55,578 bases of DNA from Comamonas testosteroni (GTDB lineage: Bacteria; Pseudomonadota; Gammaproteobacteria; Burkholderiales; Burkholderiaceae_C): NCBI RefSeq assembly GCF_003569915.1, contig NZ_KZ984468.1:1-55578 (forward strand), in the 5' to 3' direction. Positions 17,744 through 26,373 of this stretch are shown piece by piece. The position numbers and the translations under genes are program-made. The notes under the pieces were generated by a model that saw only the letters and a program-made list of their open reading frames with translations, did no database searches and was not told the origin of the DNA. The stretch's first letter is position 1. The number at the start of each line of letters is the position of its first letter.

Positions 17744-18157
17744 TCAGTGCTCGTACACCGCTTCCCAGTGGGCAAAGCCCTTGACCTCAATCGGATTGCC
17801 GCTGGGGTCGTGGAAGAACATCGTCCACTGCTCGCCGGGCTCGCCCTCAAAGCGCACCTGGGGCTCCAGCACAAACGGGGTGTTGGCGGCTTTCAGGCGT
17901 TCGGCCAGGGCCATCCAGTCGGGTTTGAGCAAAATCACGCCCAGATGGGGCATGGGCACCATATGGTTGCCAACCTTGCCGGTGTTGCTCACGGCAAAGG
18001 GTTGGCCCAGGTGCAGGGAAATCTGGTGACCGAAGAAGTCGAAATCGACCCAGGTGTCGGTACTGCGGCCTTCGCGGCAGCCGAGGATGCCGCCGTAGAA
18101 GCGGCGGGCCTCGTCGAGATCGGTCACGTGGTAGGCAAGGTGAAACAGGCTTTGCAT
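17744..18157 (-). CDS. VOC/glyoxalase-fold protein
   Basis: This 137-residue protein shows the vicinal-oxygen-chelate pattern of two beta-alpha-beta-beta-beta modules: FHLAYHVTDLDEARRFYGGI at the start, and WTMFFHDPSGNPIEVKGF near the end with the metal-ligand Glu in NPIEVKGF. It resembles the group annotated as glyoxalase/bleomycin-resistance/dioxygenase-like proteins. The reaction cannot be deduced. It lies between a glutathione S-transferase gene (43 bases upstream) and the ferredoxin gene, all on the minus strand, which would fit a small detoxification operon. Confidence 0.85.
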   Translation of the reverse strand: MQSLFHLAYHVTDLDEARRFYGGILGCREGRSTDTWVDFDFFGHQISLHLGQPFAVSNTGKVGNHMVPMPHLGVILLKPDWMALAERLKAANTPFVLEPQVRFEGEPGEQWTMFFHDPSGNPIEVKGFAHWEAVYEH

Positions 18158-18200
18158 AGTGATGCCGAAGATAGCATTGCCTGCCCACCGTCTGGCGCAA

Positions 18201-18860
18201 TCAGCGGCTGGCCTTGGCCTTGAGGTGTTCCATCATCTCGATGGTGTTGGTCTTGCGGTCGGCGTTGACTTTTTGCACCGTGGGGCGCTCGCCCATGCGG
18301 GCCAGGTAGTCGCGCACGGGCAGGTGGGCCAGCAAGTCGGTGCCGCCCATGATCTTGCTGGCGCTGCTGACCAGTGGCAGGTGCACGATGGCGCTGCAAT
18401 CGGCCAGGCTGAATTGCTCGCCCGCGATGAACGGTGTGTCGAAGCGAGCAATCTTTGCAAAGGCCGCAATGTTCTTGATCAGTTGCTCCAGTGTCTTGTC
18501 GCGGGTGTTGTCGCTGATCTTGCCGCCGAAGAAGGCCTGGGGGTAGAGGTTGCGCGCCACCAGCTCCAGGTGCAGGTTCAGATAGACGCACAGCTCGCGC
18601 ACCTTGGCGGCGGCAAAGGGGTCGCTGGGCAGCAGCGGCGTGGTGGTCGAGAGCTGGTCCACATACTCGATGATGGCGTCGGACTCACTGATCGCGCCAT
18701 GCCGGGTGCGCAGATAGGGCACTTTGCCCAGCGGCGATTCATCGGGGTTGGTGTCGCCCAGCCAGACCAGTTCCTCCTCAAAGGCAATCTGCTTTTCCAT
18801 CAAGGCCAGCTTGACCTTGTTGTAGTAGTTACTGGCCGAGAATCCGCACAGAGTCAGCAT
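18201..18860 (-). CDS. glutathione S-transferase family protein
   Basis: This 219-residue protein has an N-terminal thioredoxin-like domain (MLTLCGFSASNYYNKVKLAL) with the SASNYYNK active-site loop, the cis-Pro region GKVPYLRT, and ISESDAIIEYV for the gamma-glutamyl contact. The all-helical C-terminal domain follows, with FSLADCSAIVHLPL. GSTs conjugate or reduce electrophiles with glutathione. The start at 18860 is chosen because the domain begins there and CAGGAGAC lies about 6 bases upstream. The open frame extends further upstream but without family-like sequence. Confidence 0.88.
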   Translation of the reverse strand: MLTLCGFSASNYYNKVKLALMEKQIAFEEELVWLGDTNPDESPLGKVPYLRTRHGAISESDAIIEYVDQLSTTTPLLPSDPFAAAKVRELCVYLNLHLELVARNLYPQAFFGGKISDNTRDKTLEQLIKNIAAFAKIARFDTPFIAGEQFSLADCSAIVHLPLVSSASKIMGGTDLLAHLPVRDYLARMGERPTVQKVNADRKTNTIEMMEHLKAKASR

Positions 18861-18958
18861 GCATGTCTCCTGATTGTTGAGTTGTATCGCCATCGTAGAC
18901 GCAAGTGCAAAAAGTGCTGCGTCGCCAACAGGATAGCTTGGACTTTTACAATCGAGCC

Positions 18959-19333
18959 ATGTCGCCGCGCTGCCTTTCCTCACGCCAGCTTTTGTCGCCC
19001 GCAATGATGCGCGCGGTGCTGGCTGCGTGGCTGGGGGTGTTGCTGGCCAGCGGTATCGCCCCCTGGGCCAGAGCTGCATCGCCCGGGTGGGAGATGGTCT
19101 GCAGCGCGACAGGCAGCACGCAGTGGGCGCCAAGTCCGTTCGGTGATGCCGATCAGGCCATGCCCGAGCACCAGCTCGATTGCGCCCTGTGCCTGCCGAT
19201 GCTGGCGCCGCCGCCGACATCCTTGCTCAACCAGCCGGCGCGCGTCACCGCACCACGGCAAACTCAGTACTTCCAGACTGCAGCGCGAGTCTTTGCATCG
19301 ACCTTGCCGCCAGTGCGTGCACCACCTCTGTAA
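18959..19333 (+). CDS. DUF2946-like small secreted or membrane protein
   Basis: This protein of about 124 residues begins MSPRCLSSRQ. It has an N-terminal hydrophobic stretch (VLAAWLGVLLASGIAPWA) and a later HQLDCALCLPML with two Cys near a His, typical of DUF2946 proteins often found beside copper-handling genes. The start is uncertain; an in-frame ATG at 18905 also exists. It is divergent from the GST gene and followed after about 100 bases by a PCu(A)C chaperone gene, which supports a link to copper. Confidence 0.65.
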   Translation: MSPRCLSSRQLLSPAMMRAVLAAWLGVLLASGIAPWARAASPGWEMVCSATGSTQWAPSPFGDADQAMPEHQLDCALCLPMLAPPPTSLLNQPARVTAPRQTQYFQTAARVFASTLPPVRAPPL

Positions 19334-19343
19334 CTCTCTAAAC

Positions 19344-19387
19344 CATAGCTGAAAGCCTTGAATTTGTAAGCGCTTGAGGCTGTTTCC
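19344..19387 (+). repeat. dispersed ~44-bp AT-rich repeat, copy 3
   Basis: The copy begins CATAGCTGAAAGCCT and contains GCGCTTGAGGCTGTTT. It lies just after the DUF2946 stop codon. Confidence 0.65.
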
Positions 19388-19436
19388 GCTGCTTTTTGCA
19401 GTCATGTGTTTGTGAGATATGGATGGAGAGTTTTTG

Positions 19437-19949
19437 ATGAAGATGCGTCGTTTTACCGTGCTGGCCCTGGGTTCCCTGATCTTGTCTGGCGCGGCCTGGG
19501 CTCATGCGGATGCCGCCCATGTAAAGGTCGAGAACGCTTGGGCGCGCGCCAGTGTGGCGGGGCAGCAGGCATCGGGTGCGTTCATGCGCCTGACCGCTCA
19601 GGAGCCTTTGAAGCTGGTGGGTGTGCAGACCCCGGCAGCAGGCGTGGCCGAAGTGCACGAGATGAAGATGGAAGGCGATGTGATGCGCATGCGCGCCATC
19701 GAGTCGCTGGACCTGCCCAAGGATGTGGCCGTGGACCTCAAGCCCGGTGGCTATCACCTGATGCTGCAGCAGCTCAAGGCCCCGCTGGTCAAGGACAGCC
19801 AGGTGCCCGTGACCCTGATCTTCAAGGATGCCAAGGGCGCTGAATCCCGCCTCAGCCTGCAACTTCCTGTGCGCATGGTCGCTCCCGGCGCGCCCGCAGC
19901 GGGTACTGAGAGCAAAGGCCATGGAGCTCACGGCGCGCACATGCATTGA
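19437..19949 (+). CDS. periplasmic copper chaperone PCu(A)C
   Basis: This 170-residue protein starts MKMRRFTVLALG with a Sec signal peptide ending near AWAHA. The mature domain has HVKVENAWARAS and the Cu(I)-site arrangement: VHEMKMEGDVMRMR, then PGGYHLML (H-x-M). The C-terminus is His-rich (GHGAHGAHMH), which may add a second copper site. PCu(A)C proteins deliver Cu(I) to the CuA or CuB centres of cytochrome oxidase. GGAGAG lies about 8 bases before the ATG at 19437, which decides this start over the ATG at 19419. A DUF2946 gene precedes it. Confidence 0.88.
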   Translation: MKMRRFTVLALGSLILSGAAWAHADAAHVKVENAWARASVAGQQASGAFMRLTAQEPLKLVGVQTPAAGVAEVHEMKMEGDVMRMRAIESLDLPKDVAVDLKPGGYHLMLQQLKAPLVKDSQVPVTLIFKDAKGAESRLSLQLPVRMVAPGAPAAGTESKGHGAHGAHMH

Positions 19950-19967
19950 TCGCTAAGTGCTCGCTTC

Positions 19968-20010
19968 AAGGAGCAGGCGGCGTGCAGCCATGGTGCGCGG
20001 CCTGCTCCTT
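19968..20010 (+). terminator. terminator after the PCu(A)C gene
   Basis: AAGGAGCAGGC (19968-19978) and GCCTGCTCCTT (20000-20010) form a perfect 11-bp stem, followed by TGTTTG. It lies 18 bases beyond the stop codon. Confidence 0.6.
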
Positions 20011-20108
20011 TGTTTGCAGCAGATGGGGCAAGTGAAGTAAGCTAGGTTATCCCGCCCGTGAGAGCCGGGCGCGAACTTTGGTTTCCATCCCCTGCAGCGG
20101 AGAGCACT

Positions 20109-20960
20109 ATGAGCGGTGATACATCGGCATTCGGTTTTGGCAAGTTCATTCCGGGTTTTGAATTTCTGCAGGGGCTGGCGCAAGGCGCTGGCACCGCAGC
20201 CAGCCCTCTGGGCCGCGTGCCGCAATGGGTGGCGCCCACCGTCAGCGTGGAAGAGGTGGACAAGCGCATTGCCGAGCTCAAGGCCGTGCAGTTCTGGCTG
20301 GAGCAAAACGGCCGCGCTCTGACCGCCACCATTCAGGCACTTGAAGTGCAGCGCATGACCCTGTCTACCTTGCAGGGTATGAATGTCAGCATGAGCGAGC
20401 TGGCCAAGAGCTTCTCCTTCCCGGGCGGCGCGACGGCTGCAGCCAGTGCGGCCGAGGCCGGGCACACCGGCTGGCCCATGGGAGCACAAGCACCAGCACC
20501 GGCACCGGCACCGGCACCATCCACAGAGCCTGAGCCCAAGGCAGCAGCGCAAACGGAGCCAGAACCAGAAACTGCAGGCAATGCGGCAAGTGGCGCGGCC
20601 GATGCCGCAACTGCTGCACAGCAGCAAACCCAGGCGGCACTGGGCCAGGCCATGCAATGGTGGGGTGCGCTGACGCAGCAATTCCAGCAGATTGCCGCCA
20701 AGGCCATGGCCGAACCTGTGCCCGCAGAAACCATGGCCGCCGCCCAGCGTGCGACAGAAGCGGCCAGCGGTTTTGCCAAATCCACCATGGACAAGGTCAT
20801 GGCGCAGGCCAGTGCCTTCACGCCTGCAGCGGCTGCTGGCAAGGCCGACAAGCCGCAGGCGGCCAAACCCAAGGCCGCCGCCCCCGCAAAACCTGCTGCG
20901 AAGAAAGCTGCGGCCAAGCCAGCAGCACGCAAGCGGGCGGCAGCACCGAAAAAGAGCTGA
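20109..20960 (+). CDS. phaM: PhaM-type polyhydroxyalkanoate granule regulatory protein
   Basis: This 283-residue protein begins MSGDTSAFGFGKFIPGFEFL and continues with the PhaM core: PQWVAPTVSVEEVDKRI, ELKAVQFWLEQN and TIQALEVQRMTL. A low-complexity Ala-Pro linker and an Ala-rich coiled region follow. The tail has Lys/Ala/Pro repeats (KPAAKKAAAKPAARKRAA) like histone H1, expected to bind DNA. In Ralstonia, PhaM activates PHB synthase and tethers granules to the nucleoid. The start is set at 20109 because GGAGAG precedes it. No pha synthesis genes are adjacent in this window. Confidence 0.9.
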   Translation: MSGDTSAFGFGKFIPGFEFLQGLAQGAGTAASPLGRVPQWVAPTVSVEEVDKRIAELKAVQFWLEQNGRALTATIQALEVQRMTLSTLQGMNVSMSELAKSFSFPGGATAAASAAEAGHTGWPMGAQAPAPAPAPAPSTEPEPKAAAQTEPEPETAGNAASGAADAATAAQQQTQAALGQAMQWWGALTQQFQQIAAKAMAEPVPAETMAAAQRATEAASGFAKSTMDKVMAQASAFTPAAAAGKADKPQAAKPKAAAPAKPAAKKAAAKPAARKRAAAPKKS

Positions 20961-21023
20961 ATCAACGCTGATGAAACGAGGGGCGCCGAGCGCGCCCGCG
21001 TACCGATCAGGGCAGGAGGGCTT

Positions 21024-22289
21024 ATGTCATTGTTTCCCGTCGGTCATGCCAGCCATGAGGACTGGCGCCATGCGGCCGAACAGGTCGTGCTGCAGCTGCG
21101 CGGCCAGATGCTGCGCCAGCCGCAGGCCCAGCACCGGCTGGCGCTGGTCTATCTCTCGCAAAGTCTGGCGCGCCATGCGCAGGAGTTGTTAGCCCTGCTG
21201 GCGCGCTCGCTGCCGCAGGTCACGGACTGGGTAGGCAGCTCCGGCCAGACGGTACTGGCCATGGAGCATGAATACACCGAAGACTACTCACTGGCCGTGA
21301 TGCTGCTGGACATTCCCGCAGCGCATTACCGCGTCTATTCCGGCGTGGCACCGCTGGCGCTGGGCGGCGCGGAGGCGGGGTTTGATGCGCATTCGGCGCT
21401 GGTGCATTCCAGCATTGATCAGCCCGAACTGGCCGAGCTGCTGCTGGAGTTGTCCGAGCGCACCAGCTCCGGCAATCTGTTTGGTGCACTCAGCGACGAG
21501 CAGGGCGCGCAGATTGCCTGCAGGGCCGAGGATTTGCCACGGCTGCGCACGGGCGCTGCGGTTGGCGTGTTTCATGCGGGCTTCTCGGGCGTCGCTTTTG
21601 ACAGCGACGTGGCCTGCATCTCGCGGCTGGCCCAGGGCTGCGCGCCATTGGGTGCGGGCATGGCGATTACGCAGGCCAAGGGCCAACTGGTGCTGGAACT
21701 GGAAGGCGAGCCCGCCTTGCCCAAGCTGCTGCAACTGCTGGATGTAGAAGCCAGCCCCAGCGCAGGCGGCGGCTGGCAGGCCGCGCTGTCGCAGTTGCGC
21801 AAGACGCAGGCCGCCATTGCGCCGCTGGGCCGAGGACTGGAGCGCGGCGCGCTGACCGAAGAGGCGCAGGTGCTGCATATCGTGGGACTGGACCCGGTAC
21901 GTCAGGGGCTGGCGCTGTCCTCGGGCGTGGAGTCCGAGCACACGGTCATCTTCTGCCAGCGCGACACCAGCAAGGCCCGCCACGAACTCATGCAGATGGG
22001 CGCGGCCCTCAAGGATGCGCTGATGCCCGATTTTGCCGATGTGGATGGCGACGCCTTTGCCAAGCCCGAAGCCGCGCAACCGGCGGCCGCGCGGCATATA
22101 CGCGGCGCTATCTATGTCAGCAGCAAGGGCCGGGGCAGCGAGATGTTTGGCGGCGCCGATGCGGAACTCAAGCTGCTGCGCCATGCGCTGGGGCCGGTGC
22201 CTCTGATTGGCGTGGTGGCCGAAGCGCAGCTGATGGATGCCCGCGCACATCAGCTGGCAGGTGTGTTGACGGTGTTTACAGGTAATTAA
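21024..22289 (+). CDS. FIST N-/C-domain sensor protein
   Basis: This 421-residue soluble protein has a FIST_N region (residues about 30-200, with WVGSSGQTVLAMEHEYTE and SLAVMLLDIP) and a FIST_C region (about 230-410, with RGAIYVSSKGRGSEMFGG and PLIGVVAEAQL). FIST domains are predicted small-ligand sensors, often linked to signal transduction. Here no output domain is fused. An AGGAGGG site lies 6 bases before the ATG. The gene ends at a bidirectional terminator shared with the convergent CMD-protein gene. Confidence 0.85.
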   Translation: MSLFPVGHASHEDWRHAAEQVVLQLRGQMLRQPQAQHRLALVYLSQSLARHAQELLALLARSLPQVTDWVGSSGQTVLAMEHEYTEDYSLAVMLLDIPAAHYRVYSGVAPLALGGAEAGFDAHSALVHSSIDQPELAELLLELSERTSSGNLFGALSDEQGAQIACRAEDLPRLRTGAAVGVFHAGFSGVAFDSDVACISRLAQGCAPLGAGMAITQAKGQLVLELEGEPALPKLLQLLDVEASPSAGGGWQAALSQLRKTQAAIAPLGRGLERGALTEEAQVLHIVGLDPVRQGLALSSGVESEHTVIFCQRDTSKARHELMQMGAALKDALMPDFADVDGDAFAKPEAAQPAAARHIRGAIYVSSKGRGSEMFGGADAELKLLRHALGPVPLIGVVAEAQLMDARAHQLAGVLTVFTGN

Positions 22290-22327
22290 GCCTCTAGTCT
22301 ATATATTAAATAGGCTTTAAGCTATCA
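22290..22327 (-). repeat. dispersed ~44-bp AT-rich repeat, copy 4
   Basis: On the minus strand the copy reads TTGATAGCTTAAAGCCTATT and later GACTAGAGGC. It starts at the base after the FIST stop codon. Confidence 0.75.
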
Positions 22328-22354
22328 AAAAAGGAGTGCATTGCACTCCTTTTT
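22328..22354. terminator. bidirectional rho-independent terminator
   Basis: AAAAAGGAGTGCA and TGCACTCCTTTTT are exact inverted copies around one base, giving a GC stem with U-runs in both directions. It lies between the convergent FIST and CMD-protein genes. Confidence 0.92.
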
Positions 22355-22365
22355 GCGGATGGCAA

Positions 22366-23535
22366 TCAGGCAGCCTGAGGCCAGATTTCAACACCCAGGT
22401 TGAGCATCAAACGGTTGGCCCAGCCAAACAGCGCGGCGGAGTGCAGCATGTCCAGAATTTCCAGATCGGACAGTCCTGCATCGCGCAGTGGCTGCACATT
22501 CTGCTTGCCAAAGCTGCCGGGTGCGCGGGTCAGCACCAGCGACGATTGAATGATGGCGCGTTCGCGGGCATTGGTGCCAGCGGTGTCAGGGTCATCAAAC
22601 ATCTGAGCCATCACATCGTTGCGCTTGGCCAGTTGCTCAAAGCGCTGGGCGTGGACGGACGCGCAGTACACGCAGCCGTTGGAGCGCGACACGGCGGTGG
22701 CTGCCACTTCACGCTCGGCACGCGAGAGGCCGCCCGGCGCGTACATGATGGCGTTGAAAGCCTGCGAGCGCTCCAGCAGCACCTGGGGCTGGCGGGCCAG
22801 CACCAGATAAAAGTCCATGGTCTTGGCCTTGGGGTGGCTGACTTCCAGCACATGCTGCTGCTCGGGCGTAGCAGTGTCGGGGTTGAGCACTTCCAGCCAG
22901 GATTGCCAGCCCAGCGTCTCGCTGGTAAAGCCGTTGCGGCGCAGTGGCTCGCCCGGGGCTGGCAGGTTGGCGGGGTGCACAAAGGGGGCGGCGGCCACAG
23001 GCTCTGCTGCAGGTGCTTGGGCTACGCCACCCATATCGCTCATGGCTTTGACGCCGACCAGCAAACGGGCTTGGTAGGCCACAAAACCAATCAGCTGAGC
23101 CAGCAGCACGGTGTCGTTCAAGGACAGTCCTGCAGCGGGAATGGCCAGCAGCGCGGCTTTGTCACTTTCGGCGGGGTTCAGTGCCAGCGTGCGCACAAAG
23201 TGCAGCATGGCATCCATGCGTGCATTACCGGTCTGGGAGCCGGCCTTGCCCAGAATCTGGCGCAGCTCTGGGGTGATTTCTGCAGCCAGCGCTTCGGCGC
23301 GGGCACGGTATTCGGCTTCCAGCACCTGCACGCCACTCACGCGGGCTTGCTCGGCTGCCAGCACCAGGCGCTCGGCCTGGGTCAGCGCGCTGTCCAGCGT
23401 ATTGCCCAGCAGCAGGTCTTCGCAGGCTTGCGTGGCCAGCGCCACTTTTTCGCGCTCGTGGCGGGTGGTGAAGGTGGGGTTGTCAGTGCCAAGGCCAGCC
23501 AGGCGGTCAATTGTGTCGACGGTGGTATCGGTCAT
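22366..23535 (-). CDS. double CMD-domain (AhpD-like) protein
   Basis: This 389-residue protein is made of two carboxymuconolactone-decarboxylase-like halves. The N-terminal half (about 20-170) lacks a CXXC. The C-terminal half (about 230-385) has the AhpD peroxidase-type CX2CX3H site (CVYCASVH) followed by an AFG-like helix. AhpD-type proteins reduce peroxides or act as disulfide relays. The gene starts 9 bases after the flavin monooxygenase stop codon, so the two form an operon. The closest families I know are the Avi_7169/Avi_7170 alkylhydroperoxidase-domain proteins, here apparently fused; I infer this from layout only. Confidence 0.8.
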   Translation of the reverse strand: MTDTTVDTIDRLAGLGTDNPTFTTRHEREKVALATQACEDLLLGNTLDSALTQAERLVLAAEQARVSGVQVLEAEYRARAEALAAEITPELRQILGKAGSQTGNARMDAMLHFVRTLALNPAESDKAALLAIPAAGLSLNDTVLLAQLIGFVAYQARLLVGVKAMSDMGGVAQAPAAEPVAAAPFVHPANLPAPGEPLRRNGFTSETLGWQSWLEVLNPDTATPEQQHVLEVSHPKAKTMDFYLVLARQPQVLLERSQAFNAIMYAPGGLSRAEREVAATAVSRSNGCVYCASVHAQRFEQLAKRNDVMAQMFDDPDTAGTNARERAIIQSSLVLTRAPGSFGKQNVQPLRDAGLSDLEILDMLHSAALFGWANRLMLNLGVEIWPQAA

Positions 23536-23544
23536 CTCAGTCTC

Positions 23545-25017
23545 TTATTGTTGAAGTTGGCGCACGCGCGCGGCGCTGTCGGCCACTGTCCATTCGCTGC
23601 CGTCCAGTTCGGGCTCGGCATAGGCTTGCAGCTTGGCAAAGTGCTGCTCAATATCATCGCGATAGAACAGCGAAGCCAGACCCTGAGCCAGCTTGCGTGC
23701 GCCATCGCTGATCGCAGGAATATCGCCGGACACAGTGCCGTGCGAGAGCGCTGCGGGGTAGCAGAAGCAGTGGATATGGTCGAGGCTAGGCAGATCACCC
23801 TGGAACTCAAACAGCGCGCCCAGGTCTGGCGATGCACTCAGCTCTGCATCTTCATCACCGGCAGGGGGCGTAAAGCGGCTATTCCACAGCTTGACATGCG
23901 GGGCGATGTCGGCAAATTCGGGGCGCAAGCTCCAGTCAATCGCAAAGCCGGTGGAGATGATCAGAAAGTCCAGCACAAACACGCCTGCCGTGGTTTGCAC
24001 ATGCAGCTTGTCACCCACGGGCGTGACGCCTTGCACGGCGCAGCCCAGGTTGAAGAAAGCGTTGTCATGGCGCGAGACGCGCAGCGTGCTGCCATGGGGC
24101 GGCGGTACTTGCTGGGCGTTGATGTAGTGGCGAATGCGCCATTTCCATTCATCGGGCAGCAGATACTGGCCATGGGTCAGGCCGGGCACGCCCGAGCCTT
24201 TGGATTTGTTGATTTGCGGCAGCTGGTTGCGGCGTACCAGCAGATCCACGCTGGCGGCGCCGTTCTCGAGAGCCGTGGCCGCGCTGTCCATGGCCGATGC
24301 ACCTGCGCCGACCACGCCCACATGCTTGCCCGCCAGTGTGGCGTAGTCCATCTCGTCCGATGAATGCGCCCAGAACTTCTTGTCTACACCTTGCATGAAT
24401 GCGGGAATGGTGGCGCCGCCCAGACCGTCGCGGCCCGTGGCCAGCACCAGACGGCGGGCTTGCCAGGTGGCGATGACGTTATTGGCCTTGACATCCACTT
24501 CCACCACGCCATCGGCCTGCGGGCGCACGGCCAGCACTTCATGGCCATTGCGCACATCGGCAGATGTGACGCGGCGGTACCAGCGCAGATAGTCCATCCA
24601 CTGCAGGCGCGGAATCTTGTCCAAAGCGGTCCAGGCATCGAGTCCAAACTGCGCAATAAACCAGGCGCGGAAGGACAGCGAAGGAATGCCCATGGCCGGG
24701 CCTGTCAGCTCCTTGGGCGAGCGCAGCGTTTCCATGCGCGCCGTAGTGGCCCAGGGGCCTTCAAAGTCCAGCGGGGACTTGTCCAGCAGCACCGGCTTGA
24801 TACCGACCTGGCCCAGAGCCATATTGAGCGCCAGACCGGCCTGGCCCGCGCCAATCACGATCACATCGTGAACGGGCAGGCCGTTGCGGGTGCTGGGGGT
24901 GATCCAGGCCTTGGCAGGCCAGCCCAGCGTGACAAAGTCATCGCGCAGGCGTTCTTCCAGTGCAGCCAGTCCGGCAAGCTCAGCAGAGGTGGCGGCTGTA
25001 GAAGTTGAAATTGACAT
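23545..25017 (-). CDS. FAD/NAD(P)-dependent monooxygenase (BVMO-like)
   Basis: This 490-residue flavoprotein has an FAD Rossmann motif VIVIGAGQAGLALN (residues about 53-66) and a second NAD(P) motif VGVVGAGASAMDSA in the middle, the two-dinucleotide layout of class B flavin monooxygenases. The start at 25017 is chosen because sequence upstream of it is not family-like; the ribosome binding site is weak. It is followed by the double-CMD gene, 9 bases downstream, and preceded by a terminator of the Bug receptor gene. The substrate is unknown. Confidence 0.82.
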   Translation of the reverse strand: MSISTSTAATSAELAGLAALEERLRDDFVTLGWPAKAWITPSTRNGLPVHDVIVIGAGQAGLALNMALGQVGIKPVLLDKSPLDFEGPWATTARMETLRSPKELTGPAMGIPSLSFRAWFIAQFGLDAWTALDKIPRLQWMDYLRWYRRVTSADVRNGHEVLAVRPQADGVVEVDVKANNVIATWQARRLVLATGRDGLGGATIPAFMQGVDKKFWAHSSDEMDYATLAGKHVGVVGAGASAMDSAATALENGAASVDLLVRRNQLPQINKSKGSGVPGLTHGQYLLPDEWKWRIRHYINAQQVPPPHGSTLRVSRHDNAFFNLGCAVQGVTPVGDKLHVQTTAGVFVLDFLIISTGFAIDWSLRPEFADIAPHVKLWNSRFTPPAGDEDAELSASPDLGALFEFQGDLPSLDHIHCFCYPAALSHGTVSGDIPAISDGARKLAQGLASLFYRDDIEQHFAKLQAYAEPELDGSEWTVADSAARVRQLQQ

Positions 25018-25033
25018 AGCTAAAAACCCAAAA

Positions 25034-25058
25034 GCGCCTGAGGCTTGAGCCTCAGACG
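25034..25058 (-). terminator. terminator between the Bug receptor and monooxygenase genes
   Basis: On the minus strand GCGTCTGAGGC and GCCTCAGGCGC form a stem with a TCAA loop, followed by TTTT and a second T-run. It ends transcription of the Bug gene just before the monooxygenase start. A second GC-rich stem at about 25137-25156 lies closer to the Bug stop. Confidence 0.7.
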
Positions 25059-25165
25059 CATCAAACAAACACTGGGAACTTAACACCGAAGTGCGCCCTT
25101 TAAAACTGGCGCGCTACAAGTCAGGGCACCAAGCAAGAGCCGCCGCGCAGCGGCTCAGGGGGTGT

Positions 25166-26176
25166 TCAATCAATACTTATTTTTGCGTCCTTGACGACTT
25201 TCGCCCACTTGATGCGATCGCTGTGCACCGTCTTCTTGAACTGCTCAGGTGTCTCTTCACGGATGGTGTTGCCCTGCGAGACAAAGCGCTCGCGCACTTC
25301 GGGCTGGTTTAGCACTTCGTTCACGGCGCTATTGAGCTTTTTGACGATCACAGGGTCAGTGCCCTTGGGCGCGAAGATGCCGAACCAGATGGAGCTGTTA
25401 AAGCCCTTGGTGCCGGGCAGGCCGCTCGATGCAATGGTCGGCACTTCCTTCACAGCTTCCACGGGCTTGGCCGTGGTCACGCCCAGCAGGCGAACCTTGC
25501 CAGCCTTGTAGTGGCTCAGCACGGTTTGCACCTGGTTCATGATGCAGCAGGTCTCGCCGCGCAGCACCGAGGTAATGGCTTCGGGGCCGCCCTTGTAGGG
25601 CACATGCACCATGTCCAGACCCAGGCGGGAGTTGAACTCGGCAAACGCCATATGCGTGCCCGCGCCGTTGCCGGTGGAGGCGTAGTTGTACTTGCCGGGG
25701 TGAGCCTTGACCTCGTCCACGAACTCCTTGAGGTTCTTGACGTTGATGACGTTGGGGTTGATGGTCAGCACATTGGCTACGTCCACCAGTGGTGCGACGG
25801 GCACAAAGTCGGTTTCCACGTCAAAAGGCAGCTTTTTGTAGAGAGCCGCATTGCTGCCGTGGGTGGCGGCGGTGCCGAAGTAGATGGTGTAGCCATCAGG
25901 TTTGGCGCGGGCCACGAATTCGCTGCCGATATTGCCGGCAGCGCCGGTCTTGTAATCAATGATGATGGGCTGGCCGAGGATCTTGCCCAGAGGCTCCTGT
26001 GCCACACGGCCAATCACGTCCACGCCCGAGCCTGCGTTAAAGCCCATGATCATCGTGATGGGCTGGTGCGGATAGCTGGCCGCGCCATGGTCGGCGGCCT
26101 GGCTGGTGACGGGAAGCAGAGCGGCCGCAGCCGCCGTGGCAGCAAGAGCGGAGAGGAAACGGGGCAGCAAACGCAT
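25166..26176 (-). CDS. Bug/TctC-type periplasmic solute receptor
   Basis: This 336-residue protein starts MRLLPRFLSALAATAAAAAL with a Sec signal peptide cleaved near SQAAD. Mature features are the Bug family MGFNAGSGVDVIGRVAQEPL, the KTGAAGNIG ligand loop and VPYKGGPEAI. Bug receptors are very numerous in Comamonas and Bordetella and bind carboxylates or aromatic acids for tripartite tricarboxylate transport. No TctA/TctB genes are adjacent, so this is an orphan receptor. The start at 26176 is chosen at the signal peptide; further upstream the frame is not signal-like. Confidence 0.9.
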   Translation of the reverse strand: MRLLPRFLSALAATAAAAALLPVTSQAADHGAASYPHQPITMIMGFNAGSGVDVIGRVAQEPLGKILGQPIIIDYKTGAAGNIGSEFVARAKPDGYTIYFGTAATHGSNAALYKKLPFDVETDFVPVAPLVDVANVLTINPNVINVKNLKEFVDEVKAHPGKYNYASTGNGAGTHMAFAEFNSRLGLDMVHVPYKGGPEAITSVLRGETCCIMNQVQTVLSHYKAGKVRLLGVTTAKPVEAVKEVPTIASSGLPGTKGFNSSIWFGIFAPKGTDPVIVKKLNSAVNEVLNQPEVRERFVSQGNTIREETPEQFKKTVHSDRIKWAKVVKDAKISID

Positions 26177-26282
26177 TTGAGACTTGTCCAGATGAACCTT
26201 GATATCGTGAATTGTGTCCGTTAAATCATGCCTTGCTTCTATATGCTTATGCAGCATAAAGGTTGTGGGGTTAAAGCAAAAA

Positions 26283-26312
26283 CAGCCCATGTTCCCGCAG
26301 GAGCATGGGCTG
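26283..26312 (-). terminator. terminator of the YXWGXW gene
   Basis: CAGCCCATG (26283-26291) pairs exactly with CATGGGCTG (26304-26312). On the minus strand it is followed by TTTTTGC. It lies about 60 bases beyond the stop codon of the YXWGXW gene. Confidence 0.85.
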
Positions 26313-26373
26313 AAATCCGCTGGTGTTGATGACTCGGAGGGAGGCCAGCGGAGGGAGCGATCAGTGCCTGAGA

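Noticed and set aside
22336..24363. 675-residue plus-strand frame opposite the CMD protein and monooxygenase
   Set aside because: Composition is rich in His, Gln and Gly as expected for an antisense shadow; the opposite strand encodes recognisable enzymes.
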